Of a DNA stretch of 64,000 bases, positions 1 to 8,030 are shown in pieces (the stretch's first letter is position 1; the number at the start of each line of letters is the position of its first letter). Under the pieces are notes generated by a model that ran no database searches, was not told where the DNA came from, and worked only from the letters and a program-made list of their open reading frames with translations. The translations under genes and the position numbers were made by a program. The stretch is from Paraburkholderia acidicola (GTDB taxonomy: Bacteria; Pseudomonadota; Gammaproteobacteria; Burkholderiales; Burkholderiaceae). The stretch spans positions 1,736,001 through 1,800,000 of the forward strand of contig NZ_MTZV01000006.1 in the NCBI RefSeq assembly GCF_002362315.1, written 5' to 3'.

Positions 1-807
1 AGCACGATCCCCAATCTCACCGCGCCCGATAACCGGCTCTACTGGTACCGCATCGAAAGCGCGAAGCGGCGGTTGCTGTACACGCTCGCGACGCTCGGAC
101 TGTTCGCGCCGTCCCGCGAGGCGGACTGGATGCACAGCCTGCAGTTCCAGTTTCTGGAAGGCGATACCGCGGATGGCAAGCCCGTGACGACCGGACATCA
201 GAACGGCCTGATCACGCTCGACATCGCCGAGGCCGACGACGCACACCGCGAGCGCACCCGCTCCGCGCTCGGCGAACCGTACCGTACGTTGCTCGGGCAT
301 TTCCGTCATGAGTCGGGCCATTTCTTCTTCGATCGTCTGATTGCCGGGTCGCGCTGGCTCGAACCGTTTCGCCAGTGCTTCGGCGACGAGCGCGCCGACT
401 ATGCGGCGTCGCTCGACAGCCATTATCACAACGGGCCGCCGGCCGACTGGCCGCAGCACTACGTCAGCGCCTATGCCACGATGCATCCGTGGGAAAACTG
501 GGCGGAAACCTGGGCGCACTACCTGCATATCGTCGACACGCTCGATACCGCCGTCTCGTGCGGACTCAAACTCGTGCCAGACAGCCCGCACGAACCGAGA
601 CTCACCGACCAGACTCCCGTCGATGAAACCAGCTTCGATAATCTGATGAAACGCTGGTTTCCGCTCACTTATGTGCTCAACAGCCTGAATCGCAGTCTTG
701 GATTGCAGGACGGCTATCCGTTCATGCTCGCGCCGCCGGTGATCGACAAGCTGCGCTTTGTGCATCGGGTGATTGCGGCGAGTGCTGCGGGTGCGATACG
801 CGCTTGA
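1..807 (+). CDS. Putative zinc-binding metallopeptidase (COG4307-like), 5' end outside window
   Basis: The frame is open from base 1, so this is the last 268 residues of a longer protein whose start lies outside the window. The motif HESGH, followed by FFFDRL, fits an HExxH zinc-protease helix. The visible order (an aromatic-rich NRLYWYRIE stretch, the HExxH helix, then PWENWAETWAHYLHI) matches my memory of the putative zinc-binding peptidase family whose full members carry an N-terminal zinc ribbon; the ribbon would be in the missing part. The substrate is unknown. The gene converges on the alpha-E gene with 33 bases between the stops. Genes of this family recur near alpha-E and ATP-grasp genes, which supports a shared context. 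The family call is fairly firm; the function is not. Confidence 0.8.
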   Translation, partial: STIPNLTAPDNRLYWYRIESAKRRLLYTLATLGLFAPSREADWMHSLQFQFLEGDTADGKPVTTGHQNGLITLDIAEADDAHRERTRSALGEPYRTLLGHFRHESGHFFFDRLIAGSRWLEPFRQCFGDERADYAASLDSHYHNGPPADWPQHYVSAYATMHPWENWAETWAHYLHIVDTLDTAVSCGLKLVPDSPHEPRLTDQTPVDETSFDNLMKRWFPLTYVLNSLNRSLGLQDGYPFMLAPPVIDKLRFVHRVIAASAAGAIRA

Positions 808-840
808 ACGCACGACGCCGCTCCGGCTGCGGGTCCGGCT

Positions 841-1842
841 TCACGCCGCAGTTCTCGTCTGGCTCTGGGTTTGCGTGGCCGCACCGGCCTCCGTTTCGGC
901 CGCAATCGGCACCAGAAAATCGCGACTCACACGGCTCGCCAAGTCATTGACGCGTGCGAGGAAGTCGACGAGGTACGCGTGCAGCCCGCCAGCCAGAATG
1001 TCACCGACACGCGCGCCGCGCAGTTCGGCGGACAACTGCGCAGCGAGCCGCGACGTCGCCTCCGACCGGCCGTTCGTGACACGCTCGACGATCTGCCCGA
1101 CCTCCGTCATGCTCGCCGCTAGCGAACGCGGCCAGTCGCCGTTCAGGATCAGCAGTCCAGCGACGCGTTCGGGCGTAATCACATCGCGATACACCTTGCG
1201 ATACACCTCGAAACCCGACACCGAACGCAGCACCGCGGCCCAGTGGTAGTAATCGAGCGACTGCGCAGAAGTATCGGCGCGCTGTTCGAGCATCTCGAAC
1301 TTCACGTCGAGAATCCGCGCCGTGTTGTCCGCGCGCTCGATGAACGTGCCGAGCCGCATGAAGTAGAACGCATCGTCCTTGACCATCGTGCCGAGCTGCA
1401 CGCCGCGCGACAGATGCGAGCGGAACTTGACCCATTCGAAGAATTCGTACGGATCGCGCTCGAGAATGCCGTCGAGCAATAACCGCTGGCAATCTAGCCA
1501 CGTCGTGTTGAGCGTTTCCCACAGCTCGGTGGTAATCGAGCCGCGCACGGCTCGCGCATTTTCGCGCGCGGCGCGCAGGCAACTGACAATCGACGACGGA
1601 TTAGCGAGGTCGCGCGACATGAACTCGATCACGTCGTGGCTCTTCATGCCCTGGTGCGCGGCGGCGTAGACGCCGCTCAGTTCGGAGATCGACAGCATCG
1701 CGCGCCAGCCCAGTTCCGCGTATTCGTCGGATTGAGGCAGCAGCGACATCTGGTAGTTCGCATCGAGCATCCGTGCGGTGTTTTCGGCACGCTCGGTATA
1801 GCGCGCCATCCAGAAGAGGTGGTCGGCGGTACGGCTCAGCAT
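841..1842 (-). CDS. Alpha-E domain protein (DUF403, COG2307)
   Basis: This 333-residue, all-helical protein opens with MLSRTADHLFWMARYTERAE, the signature start of the alpha-E (DUF403) family, and its length is typical. A GGGAG ribosome site lies 6 bases before the ATG. It follows the ATP-grasp gene on the same strand with a gap of 72 bases, so the two are probably cotranscribed. Alpha-E proteins are repeatedly encoded with circularly permuted ATP-grasp ligases and transglutaminase-fold proteins, and have been proposed to belong to an amide-ligating peptide-modification pathway whose product is unknown. No transglutaminase gene is visible here. The family call is firm; the biochemical role is unproven. 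Confidence 0.92.
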   Translation of the reverse strand: MLSRTADHLFWMARYTERAENTARMLDANYQMSLLPQSDEYAELGWRAMLSISELSGVYAAAHQGMKSHDVIEFMSRDLANPSSIVSCLRAARENARAVRGSITTELWETLNTTWLDCQRLLLDGILERDPYEFFEWVKFRSHLSRGVQLGTMVKDDAFYFMRLGTFIERADNTARILDVKFEMLEQRADTSAQSLDYYHWAAVLRSVSGFEVYRKVYRDVITPERVAGLLILNGDWPRSLAASMTEVGQIVERVTNGRSEATSRLAAQLSAELRGARVGDILAGGLHAYLVDFLARVNDLASRVSRDFLVPIAAETEAGAATQTQSQTRTAA

Positions 1843-1914
1843 GGGTGCTCCCGAAAGTTCTCGTTCTCGTTGACGTGGACTGGAGATTGCGGATCGGCCG
1901 GTGTTAGCGGCGGC

Positions 1915-3387
1915 CTAGCGCTCCAGCACCCAGGTGTCCTTGGTTCCACCACCCTGCGATGAATTCACGACCAGTGAACCCTCGCGCAAAGCGACCCGCG
2001 TCAGACCGCCCGGCACCATGCGCACCTCGTGCCCGGACAGGACGAACGGCCGCAGATCGATATGGCGCGGCGCGATGCCGGACTCGACATAGGTCGGGCA
2101 GGTGGACAGCGAGAGCGTCGGTTGCGCGATGTATTTGTCCGGCTGCGCGAGTAGCGCGGCGCGGAATGCTTCGATCTCCGCGTGAGTCGACGCCGGTCCG
2201 ACCAGCATGCCGTAGCCACCCGCGCCGTGTGTCTCCTTGACGACGAGTTCCGCCAGATGATCGAGCACGTACTTGAGATCGTCGGGCTTGCGGCACATCC
2301 ACGTCGGCACGTTGTTCAGGATCGGCTCTTCACCGAGGTAGAAGCGCACCATGTCGGGCACGTACGGATAGATCGATTTGTCGTCGGCGACGCCGGTACC
2401 GACCGCATTGCACAGCGTCACATTGCCCGCGCGATACGCACCGATCAGACCGGCAACCCCCAGCGTCGAATCGGAGCGAAACACCGACGGGTCGAGGAAG
2501 TCGTCATCGACGCGCCGATAGATCACGTCGACGCGCTGCGGCCCCTGCGTCGTGCGCATGTACAGGTAGTCGTTTTCGACGAACAGGTCCTGACCTTCGA
2601 CGAGTTCGATACCCATCTGCTGCGCGAGAAACGCGTGCTCGAAATACGCCGAGTTGTACATGCCCGGTGTCAGCACGACGATGGTCGGATTGTCCGCGCC
2701 TTCGGGCGCTGCTGCGCGCAGCGTATCGAGCAGCATGTCCGGATAGTGCGCGACCGGCGCCACGCGATTGCGCGAGAACAGATCGGGGAACAGCCGCATC
2801 ATCATCTTGCGATTTTCGAGCATGTACGACACGCCCGACGGCACCCGCAAGTTGTCTTCCAGCACGTAGAACTCGCCTTCGCCCGCGCGCACGATGTCGA
2901 TGCCGGCAATATGCGCGTAAATATCGCGCACGACGTTCACACCGCGCATTTCGGGCCGGTACTGCGTATTGCCGGTGATCTGCGCAGCGGGAATCACACC
3001 CGCGCGAATGATGTTCTGCTCGTGATAGATGTCGTGGATGAAGCGGTTCAGCGCATTGACGCGCTGACGCAGGCCGCGTTCGAGTGCGCCCCATTCCGCG
3101 GCGGGAAAGATGCGCGGAATGACATCGAATGGAATGGTGCGCTCGGTGCCGACGCCGGTTTCGTCCTTCGCGCCATACACCGCGAACGTGATACCGACGC
3201 GCCGGAAGTTGAGTTCGGCCTCTGCGCGCTTGTTGGTGATCTGCTGGACGCTCTGCCCGCACATCCACGTGAAGAACTCGCGATAGTGCGTGCGCGGATC
3301 GCCTGCTCCGGAAAAAGCCGCCGCCGGCAAGCCGGCCGCGTGCATCTCGGAGCGCTGGAACATTTCATTGAAGAAAGCTTGCGTCAT
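1915..3387 (-). CDS. Circularly permuted type 2 ATP-grasp protein (COG2308)
   Basis: The protein has 490 residues from the chosen ATG. An upstream in-frame start exists at 3432, but GGAAG lies about 8 bases before the ATG at 3387 and the family usually begins close to MTQAFFNEMF. Recognisable blocks are VLEDNLRVPSGVSYMLENR, VVLTPGMYNSAYFEH and a C-terminal LVVNSSQGGGTKDTWVLE, all characteristic of the DUF404/DUF407 ATP-grasp family. ATP-grasp enzymes join a carboxylate to an amine using ATP; the substrate for this family is not established. It is the first gene of a two-gene unit with the alpha-E protein. The protein looks full length. Confidence 0.92.
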   Translation of the reverse strand: MTQAFFNEMFQRSEMHAAGLPAAAFSGAGDPRTHYREFFTWMCGQSVQQITNKRAEAELNFRRVGITFAVYGAKDETGVGTERTIPFDVIPRIFPAAEWGALERGLRQRVNALNRFIHDIYHEQNIIRAGVIPAAQITGNTQYRPEMRGVNVVRDIYAHIAGIDIVRAGEGEFYVLEDNLRVPSGVSYMLENRKMMMRLFPDLFSRNRVAPVAHYPDMLLDTLRAAAPEGADNPTIVVLTPGMYNSAYFEHAFLAQQMGIELVEGQDLFVENDYLYMRTTQGPQRVDVIYRRVDDDFLDPSVFRSDSTLGVAGLIGAYRAGNVTLCNAVGTGVADDKSIYPYVPDMVRFYLGEEPILNNVPTWMCRKPDDLKYVLDHLAELVVKETHGAGGYGMLVGPASTHAEIEAFRAALLAQPDKYIAQPTLSLSTCPTYVESGIAPRHIDLRPFVLSGHEVRMVPGGLTRVALREGSLVVNSSQGGGTKDTWVLER

Positions 3388-3871
3388 AACCGGTCTTCCA
3401 TGTGATGTGCATACCGAAGTGGCGACTTCCAATCTCCTGGTTGCACTCGCCCTCGCTCGCTTGACGCGGTTCCGATCGAGGCTCGCTACTCCGCTACGCT
3501 TGCGCGCAACGGCAGAAGCGGGTCAGTCATGACTCATTCGCCCGATCCTGAACTCACGCATGCTACCGCGTCTCCAGACGGGCATGCATCTTTCGTCTTG
3601 TCGCGAAAAACCCTGGCTACTGGCTGGTGCCTACACGGCACCGATTGCAGTATCAGTCGCGACGACTAGACAACCAGGCGCCAGTTCGTACGACGCAACT
3701 TCCATGCCGATGAAACACCACGGCAGACGGAGCGCGCCGCCGGGATTGCCTCTCCGCGATTTGCACCGTCGCGGTGCGACCTGGGCCGCATCCGCACAGA
3801 ATCGGGGTTTCACATTCTTCGCGGCGAGGCACGCAGGTAAGATCGCACACTCGCAACCTGCCATCGATCAT
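3388..3871. other. Intergenic region between the ATP-grasp and SGNH genes
   Basis: This 484-base stretch separates two divergent genes and must hold both promoters. An open frame extends the SGNH hydrolase upstream to 3560, but its composition does not look protein-like and the hydrolase has a sensible ATG at 3872. A 46-codon plus-strand frame starting at 3529 and a minus-strand frame at 3631-3864 match nothing I recognise. I see no clear terminator, operator or RNA. Confidence 0.5.
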
Positions 3872-5065
3872 ATGACAAACGACCAGAGCCGCTGGGTCAC
3901 CACGCCGATTACCGCTGAGTTCGTACGCGGCGCACTCGAGCTGGAACGCACCGACCGTGGGGTATTGCCGCATCGACTGCCCGCGTGGGCTCGTGCCCAG
4001 TGCGCGGATCCGCAACTGGCGATGGCGGAGTCGCAGCCGTCGGGGGTGCGCCTCGTTTTCCGCACGCTGGCGACCGAAATCGAGCTCGACGTACTGCCGA
4101 CGCGATATGTCTACGCGGGTGTTCCGCCTCGTCCGCTGGGGGTGTACGACCTGTTGATCGATGGCCAGCTTGTTGATCAGCGCAACGCAGACGGTGGGGA
4201 TATCGTGACGATCGATATGGCTGCCGGGACGGCGTCGCGTCGGCAGGGTCCGGTCGGTACGGTGAAGTTCACCGGTGTAGTGACTAGCCGTGGCCGTGAC
4301 GAAAAGACCGTCGAGATATGGTTGCCGCATAACGAAACGACCGAACTCGTCGCCCTACGCACCAACGCTCCGATCGAGCCCGTTTCCAGCGATGCCCGAA
4401 GAGTCTGGCTGCATCACGGCAGTTCGATCAGCCACGGTTCCAACGCGGACAGTCCTACTGCGACGTGGCCCGCGCTCGCTTCGTTTGCTGGCGACGTGGA
4501 ACTGATCAATCTTGGCTTCGGTGGCAGTGCGTTGCTCGATCCGTTCACGGCTCGGACCATGCGAGATACCCCCGCTGATCTGATCAGTCTCAAGATCGGT
4601 ATCAACCTGGTCAATGCGGATCTGATGCGGCTCCGTGCGTTTGGGCCAGCGGTGCATGGGTTTCTCGATACGATTCGCGAGGGCCATCCCGCTACGCCGC
4701 TACTCGTCATCTCGCCGCTCTACTGCCCGATTCATGAGCACACGCCAGGCCCTGGCGCATTCGATATGACGGCACTGGCTTCCGGGAAGGTGTCGTTTCG
4801 GGCGACGGGCGACCCGGCTGAGCGTAAGGCCGGGAAGCTGACGCTCCGTGTTATCCGCGACGAACTGCGGCGCATCGTAGAGCAACGCGCGGCTGACGAT
4901 CGTCATCTGCACTACCTCGATGGACTTGATCTCTACGGTCGACAGGATTTCGCGGAGTTGCCGCTTCCCGATCAGCTTCATCCGGATGGGTCTACGCATC
5001 GTCGCATGGGTGAACGGTTTGCGAGGCTGGTGTTTGGGGATGGCGGGGTGTTTTCGGCTGGGTGA
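3872..5065 (+). CDS. SGNH/GDSL-type hydrolase with N-terminal sandwich-like domain
   Basis: The 397-residue product shows SGNH-hydrolase blocks in its second half: HHGSSISHGSN (block I with the nucleophile Ser), INLGFGGSALLDP (block II Gly), LISLKIGINLVNAD (block III with the Asn) and LPDQLHPDGSTH (block V, catalytic Asp and His). The first roughly 170 residues are likely an N-terminal beta-rich domain, as in carbohydrate-esterase-like SGNH proteins. The likely role is ester hydrolysis; the substrate cannot be told. No signal peptide is evident from the chosen ATG, which favours a cytoplasmic enzyme. A longer frame reaches 3560 but adds about 104 residues of poor composition. The gene is single and converges on an acetyltransferase gene 21 bases away. 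Confidence 0.82.
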   Translation: MTNDQSRWVTTPITAEFVRGALELERTDRGVLPHRLPAWARAQCADPQLAMAESQPSGVRLVFRTLATEIELDVLPTRYVYAGVPPRPLGVYDLLIDGQLVDQRNADGGDIVTIDMAAGTASRRQGPVGTVKFTGVVTSRGRDEKTVEIWLPHNETTELVALRTNAPIEPVSSDARRVWLHHGSSISHGSNADSPTATWPALASFAGDVELINLGFGGSALLDPFTARTMRDTPADLISLKIGINLVNADLMRLRAFGPAVHGFLDTIREGHPATPLLVISPLYCPIHEHTPGPGAFDMTALASGKVSFRATGDPAERKAGKLTLRVIRDELRRIVEQRAADDRHLHYLDGLDLYGRQDFAELPLPDQLHPDGSTHRRMGERFARLVFGDGGVFSAG

Positions 5066-5086
5066 TGGGTGTTGTGAGGCTCGCCT

Positions 5087-5605
5087 TTATTCATCGAGTC
5101 GCAGCATCATATGTTCTTCGTCGTAAAACCGGTCTCCAACGCGAATCGCACGCTGTTCGATGCCGTAGGAGACAAACCCAACCGATCGATACAACTGTTG
5201 CGCGCGCGGATTTTCCGTGTGCACGAAGAGCCGGATTTGCAGCACCTTCGTCTCGCGAGCATGGGTAACGGCCGCCTCGAGCAACATGCGAGCGACGCCG
5301 CTTCTACGCCACTCGGGTTCAACGAACACGCCCCACAAGGTGGCGTTATGAGTGATCTTCTCAAGCGATTCGCGCCGTAGGCCAGTGACACCGATCAGTC
5401 CGGTACCGCTAAAGGCGCCGAAGACAACCTGGTTTTCGGTGGGTCGGATCCGGTTGCGGACATCGTCCACTGCAAGCCGTGCTTCTTCTTCGTAGGTCGG
5501 CCAGAACGATGCGGGCGCATCCTGAATGGCGTGCAGGCGGAGTGCCTTGAATGCGTCGGCGTCGTCTATCGTCAATGGTTTGATTACCACTTGATCGGTA
5601 TTCAC
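5087..5605 (-). CDS. GNAT family N-acetyltransferase
   Basis: The 172-residue product has the GNAT core: an N-terminal strand IKPLTIDDADAFKALR, the acetyl-CoA-binding loop VEPEWRRSGVARMLLEAA, and a C-terminal NPRAQQLYRSVGF. I chose the GTG at 5605 because AGGA lies about 8 bases upstream; another GTG at 5644 has no such site and adds 13 non-conserved residues. It would transfer an acetyl group from acetyl-CoA to an amine; the substrate is unknown. It lies 60 bases after another GNAT gene on the same strand, in a run of four small genes that end here. Confidence 0.88.
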   Translation of the reverse strand: MNTDQVVIKPLTIDDADAFKALRLHAIQDAPASFWPTYEEEARLAVDDVRNRIRPTENQVVFGAFSGTGLIGVTGLRRESLEKITHNATLWGVFVEPEWRRSGVARMLLEAAVTHARETKVLQIRLFVHTENPRAQQLYRSVGFVSYGIEQRAIRVGDRFYDEEHMMLRLDE

Positions 5606-5665
5606 TTGCGGGTTCCTGTGTGAAGGCTCGTTTGCATATGACACTTCCGCGCTGGGAGTGCCCGG

Positions 5666-6118
5666 CTACGGTTTGGTTTCGAGGTGAGCAGCACGGACGT
5701 AGTAGATATCCCACTCCCCTTCATCCACTTTGACGAAGCCACTTCGTTGATAGAAGCGATTCGAGTCACTGCCACGCAGGGCGCCGACTTTAATTGGCAT
5801 CGATTTCGAGTTCGCATCTGCCACAACGTCTCGCAACACCGAAGCGCCGATGCCTTTGCCCTGGTGTTCCGGGAGTACGTAGAGATGATGGAGGAGGATG
5901 TGGTCAGCCATGGGCCTCACGACCACGAAGCCAACCGTTGTTCCGTCGGCAACGATGTAGCGGCATAGCGACGGATCGAAGGATGCGAGAAACCGGTCTC
6001 GCGCGCGCTGTGCGTCGAATCGGCCGATGCGCTCGAGGCTTTCTCTCATTGCGAGGATGCGGATTTCGACGAGTGTGTCGGCGTCGGCGGATGTGGTTGG
6101 TGTGTAGGTGATGTTCAT
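5666..6118 (-). CDS. GNAT family N-acetyltransferase
   Basis: This 150-residue protein carries a single GNAT domain. LHHLYVLPEHQGKGIGASVL is the acetyl-CoA pyrophosphate-binding loop, and SDSNRFYQRSGFVKVDEGEW is the typical C-terminal alpha-4/beta-6-beta-7 stretch. Its substrate cannot be assigned. It sits 15 bases downstream of the HIT gene and 60 bases upstream of the next GNAT gene, so the genes may be cotranscribed. It starts at an ATG with no strong ribosome site. Confidence 0.88.
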   Translation of the reverse strand: MNITYTPTTSADADTLVEIRILAMRESLERIGRFDAQRARDRFLASFDPSLCRYIVADGTTVGFVVVRPMADHILLHHLYVLPEHQGKGIGASVLRDVVADANSKSMPIKVGALRGSDSNRFYQRSGFVKVDEGEWDIYYVRAAHLETKP

Positions 6119-6133
6119 TTGGGTTTTCTAGCG

Positions 6134-6559
6134 TCAGGCTCGCAGATATTGCCGCGCAGAGCGAACAAATTCACGAATGTCCGCGTCCGAGTAGTCGAGG
6201 TCTTCATGGTTGGCCCATATCCAGCTCATGATTTCTGCACCGTTGAGCCCGGGGGTGACAGCCGCCGGGAGGCAGTACTTTTGTGCAATTTCTCTGGTGC
6301 GTGGCACAACGTGGAAATGTATAGATTGAGTCGTCTCACCGAACCGCGAGAAGTAGATGCGTTCGGGACGCAGCAACGCGTTAAGAAGTCGCTCTGCAAC
6401 ACGAAAACATTTCGCAAGATCTGCATCGGCTGCGATCGGGAGGTCGCTAAACCCGGCGACCGGCGAGAGGGATTCGAGGATCAGATAACCTGGCAAGCGG
6501 AAGCTATGCGCCTGGCTCAGTTTATAGAAGTCGGATCGATATATTTCGAATTCATCCAT
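6134..6559 (-). CDS. HIT-like nucleotide hydrolase/transferase
   Basis: The 141-residue product has the histidine-triad fold pattern: an N-terminal MDEFEIYRSDFYKLSQ, a central GYLILESLSP strand and helix, and the signature SIHFHVVPR near residues 79-87. In the usual HxHxHxx triad the first His is replaced here by Ser79, while the catalytic middle His81 and the third His83 are kept. Proteins of this kind hydrolyse dinucleoside polyphosphates or nucleotidyl-amino compounds. The frame continues upstream to 6787, but those residues are Arg-rich and overlap the next gene, so the ATG at 6559 is preferred. There is no clear ribosome site. Confidence 0.8.
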   Translation of the reverse strand: MDEFEIYRSDFYKLSQAHSFRLPGYLILESLSPVAGFSDLPIAADADLAKCFRVAERLLNALLRPERIYFSRFGETTQSIHFHVVPRTREIAQKYCLPAAVTPGLNGAEIMSWIWANHEDLDYSDADIREFVRSARQYLRA

Positions 6560-6650
6560 GTCGTCGATGTATGAACGAAGTGGCAGGGTTGCGGACAATC
6601 GGAAAACCCGCGGGAGTGTCCAAGGCCGGTCAGGGCCAACTGCACGCAAT

Positions 6651-7175
6651 CTACCGCGTGTCCTCCCCCGCCATCGAGTTCCATTCAAGCCAACCAATGG
6701 TACGTCCAGGAAACGCGACAGCGGTAAAAGGCCAGGATGTCTGAACCCATTGCACCAATTCCTCCGCAACAACCTTCGGGAATTCATGGTCGGTGGCTAC
6801 CGGAGAAAACCAGCAGAATGCTTGAGCGTCGAACAACGCTTTGCGCCGATCATTCTCAATCTTCGATTTGACCGGCTTGATATATAAGCAACCTGCGTAA
6901 CACCGTTCCTTTGACTTATCGAAAACGGCATAAGCAAACGCCTCTCGATCATGGAATTCCCGCTCATGGCGATCGAGGTCCGCAAGGTTCTCGGCAAAAG
7001 TCATATCTCTTGCAGGCCAATCGTTGCCCGCACCAAAAACTCCACGAATCGCGTCAGCGCATGACATCACACATTCGTAGTCTTGAACCGCGTGAACCGT
7101 TGAGAGGATCTCCAAGACCACACGCGGCGTTTCATGAACGCGAGGAGGGACGAAGCTATCCGGAATGAAGGCCAT
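6651..7175 (-). CDS. GNAT-like protein of unassigned substrate
   Basis: From ATG 7175 the product has 174 residues; a GTG at 7187 would add four. The pattern, PPRVHETPRVVLEIL at the start, then YECVMSCADAIRGVF, LADLDRHEREFHDREAFAYA and RCYAGCLYIKP, matches a GNAT-related family I have seen in actinobacteria and proteobacteria, but the acetyl-CoA loop is weak. It may have lost or altered acetyltransferase activity. It lies upstream of the HIT gene on the same strand with a 91-base gap. Substrate and function are unknown. Confidence 0.65.
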   Translation of the reverse strand: MAFIPDSFVPPRVHETPRVVLEILSTVHAVQDYECVMSCADAIRGVFGAGNDWPARDMTFAENLADLDRHEREFHDREAFAYAVFDKSKERCYAGCLYIKPVKSKIENDRRKALFDAQAFCWFSPVATDHEFPKVVAEELVQWVQTSWPFTAVAFPGRTIGWLEWNSMAGEDTR

Positions 7176-7241
7176 TGGTGCATGCACTCTTTGGTAAGCG
7201 AAAAGGAGTACGTCACTGGTACGCCACGGATTGTCACCGAT

Positions 7242-7922
7242 CTACCGATCACGCGCCGATTCAATCCCGCGAAGAATCAGATCGATCCCAGCAAGAAAAT
7301 CAACCCGATCGTCACGAGTGCGCAACTGCCCCGCTACGCTGCGGGTGAACGGATACTCATCCGGATCGAGTTCGGACCACATGGTCGCCACCTCATCCAG
7401 AAAGTCGGACCTGTCGGTCTCCTGCTCCAGCGCGAGGTGCGTGTTCGCCGCGTTCTGCCCACCGACGCCAAGGATGTAGCTCAACAACGCCGACACCGTT
7501 ACCCACTGCGCTTCGTCCGGCACACCAAGCGCACGAAGCTGCTGACCGATACGTTCGAGTATGCGCACCGCCGGCAACTTGCCCGGAGCGCGTGTTAGCG
7601 CTGAGCCCACCCACGGATGCGCATCGATCGCATCGAACATGCCCAGCGCGACGGCGCGAATGGTTGCCTCGGGCGTCGTGCTGTCCACAGATGCGTCCAT
7701 TGTGCGGGCGACGATCGCGTCGCTGGCCGCGATCAACAGATCGCTCTTGCTCGCGATGTGCCCGTAAATCGCACCAGGACCGGTAGCGAGCTGCTCGGAC
7801 AACGCGCGGAACGTCAACCCGCTCTCTCCGCCGCTATCCAGAAGCGCGATCGCGGTCTCGATGATCTGATCCCGCGAAAGCGATTCTTCCCGTCGTTGCG
7901 TGTTGCGTGCTTTTTTAACCAT
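7242..7922 (-). CDS. TetR family transcriptional regulator
   Basis: The 226-residue product starts with a basic tail and a TetR helix-turn-helix: SRDQIIETAIALLDSGGESG, then LTFRALSEQL and GPGAIYGHIASKSDLL. The remainder is a helical ligand-binding domain. I chose ATG 7922; a GTG at 7937 would overlap the -35 element facing the monooxygenase. The gene is divergent from a TetX-like flavin monooxygenase, and two palindromes lie between them, so it very probably represses both genes and releases on binding the monooxygenase substrate or a related compound. The inducer is unknown. Confidence 0.92.
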   Translation of the reverse strand: MVKKARNTQRREESLSRDQIIETAIALLDSGGESGLTFRALSEQLATGPGAIYGHIASKSDLLIAASDAIVARTMDASVDSTTPEATIRAVALGMFDAIDAHPWVGSALTRAPGKLPAVRILERIGQQLRALGVPDEAQWVTVSALLSYILGVGGQNAANTHLALEQETDRSDFLDEVATMWSELDPDEYPFTRSVAGQLRTRDDRVDFLAGIDLILRGIESARDR

Positions 7923-7940
7923 CTCTCGTCTTGACACGTA

Positions 7941-7980
7941 TGGAATGTTGTTCCAACATTACCATGGAATGTCGTTCCAT
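7941..7980. promoter_or_regulatory. Paired palindromic TetR operators in the divergent promoter
   Basis: Two near-identical palindromes are visible: TGGAATGTTGTTCCA at 7941-7955 and ATGGAATGTCGTTCCAT at 7964-7980. Both read TGGAA-N5-TTCCA, and their centres are 24 bases apart. A consensus -35 element TTGACA at 7931-7936 faces the monooxygenase, so the first palindrome lies in the spacer before a weak -10 (AACATT, 7955-7960). This is the expected design of a TetR-type repressor that controls both divergent genes. Which protein binds is inferred from position. Confidence 0.8.
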
Positions 7981-8030
7981 AGATAATCGGCGGCAGATCT
8001 CCTGGCAACCAGCACCCTCATGGAATCAGA

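Noticed and set aside
2182..3405. A 407-codon plus-strand frame opposite the ATP-grasp gene
   Set aside because: It is an antisense shadow of a well-conserved gene in GC-rich DNA; its translation is His/Arg/Val-rich and matches no family.
3560..3871. Upstream extension of the SGNH hydrolase
   Set aside because: The extra 104 residues have poor composition and the ATG at 3872 starts the conserved region.
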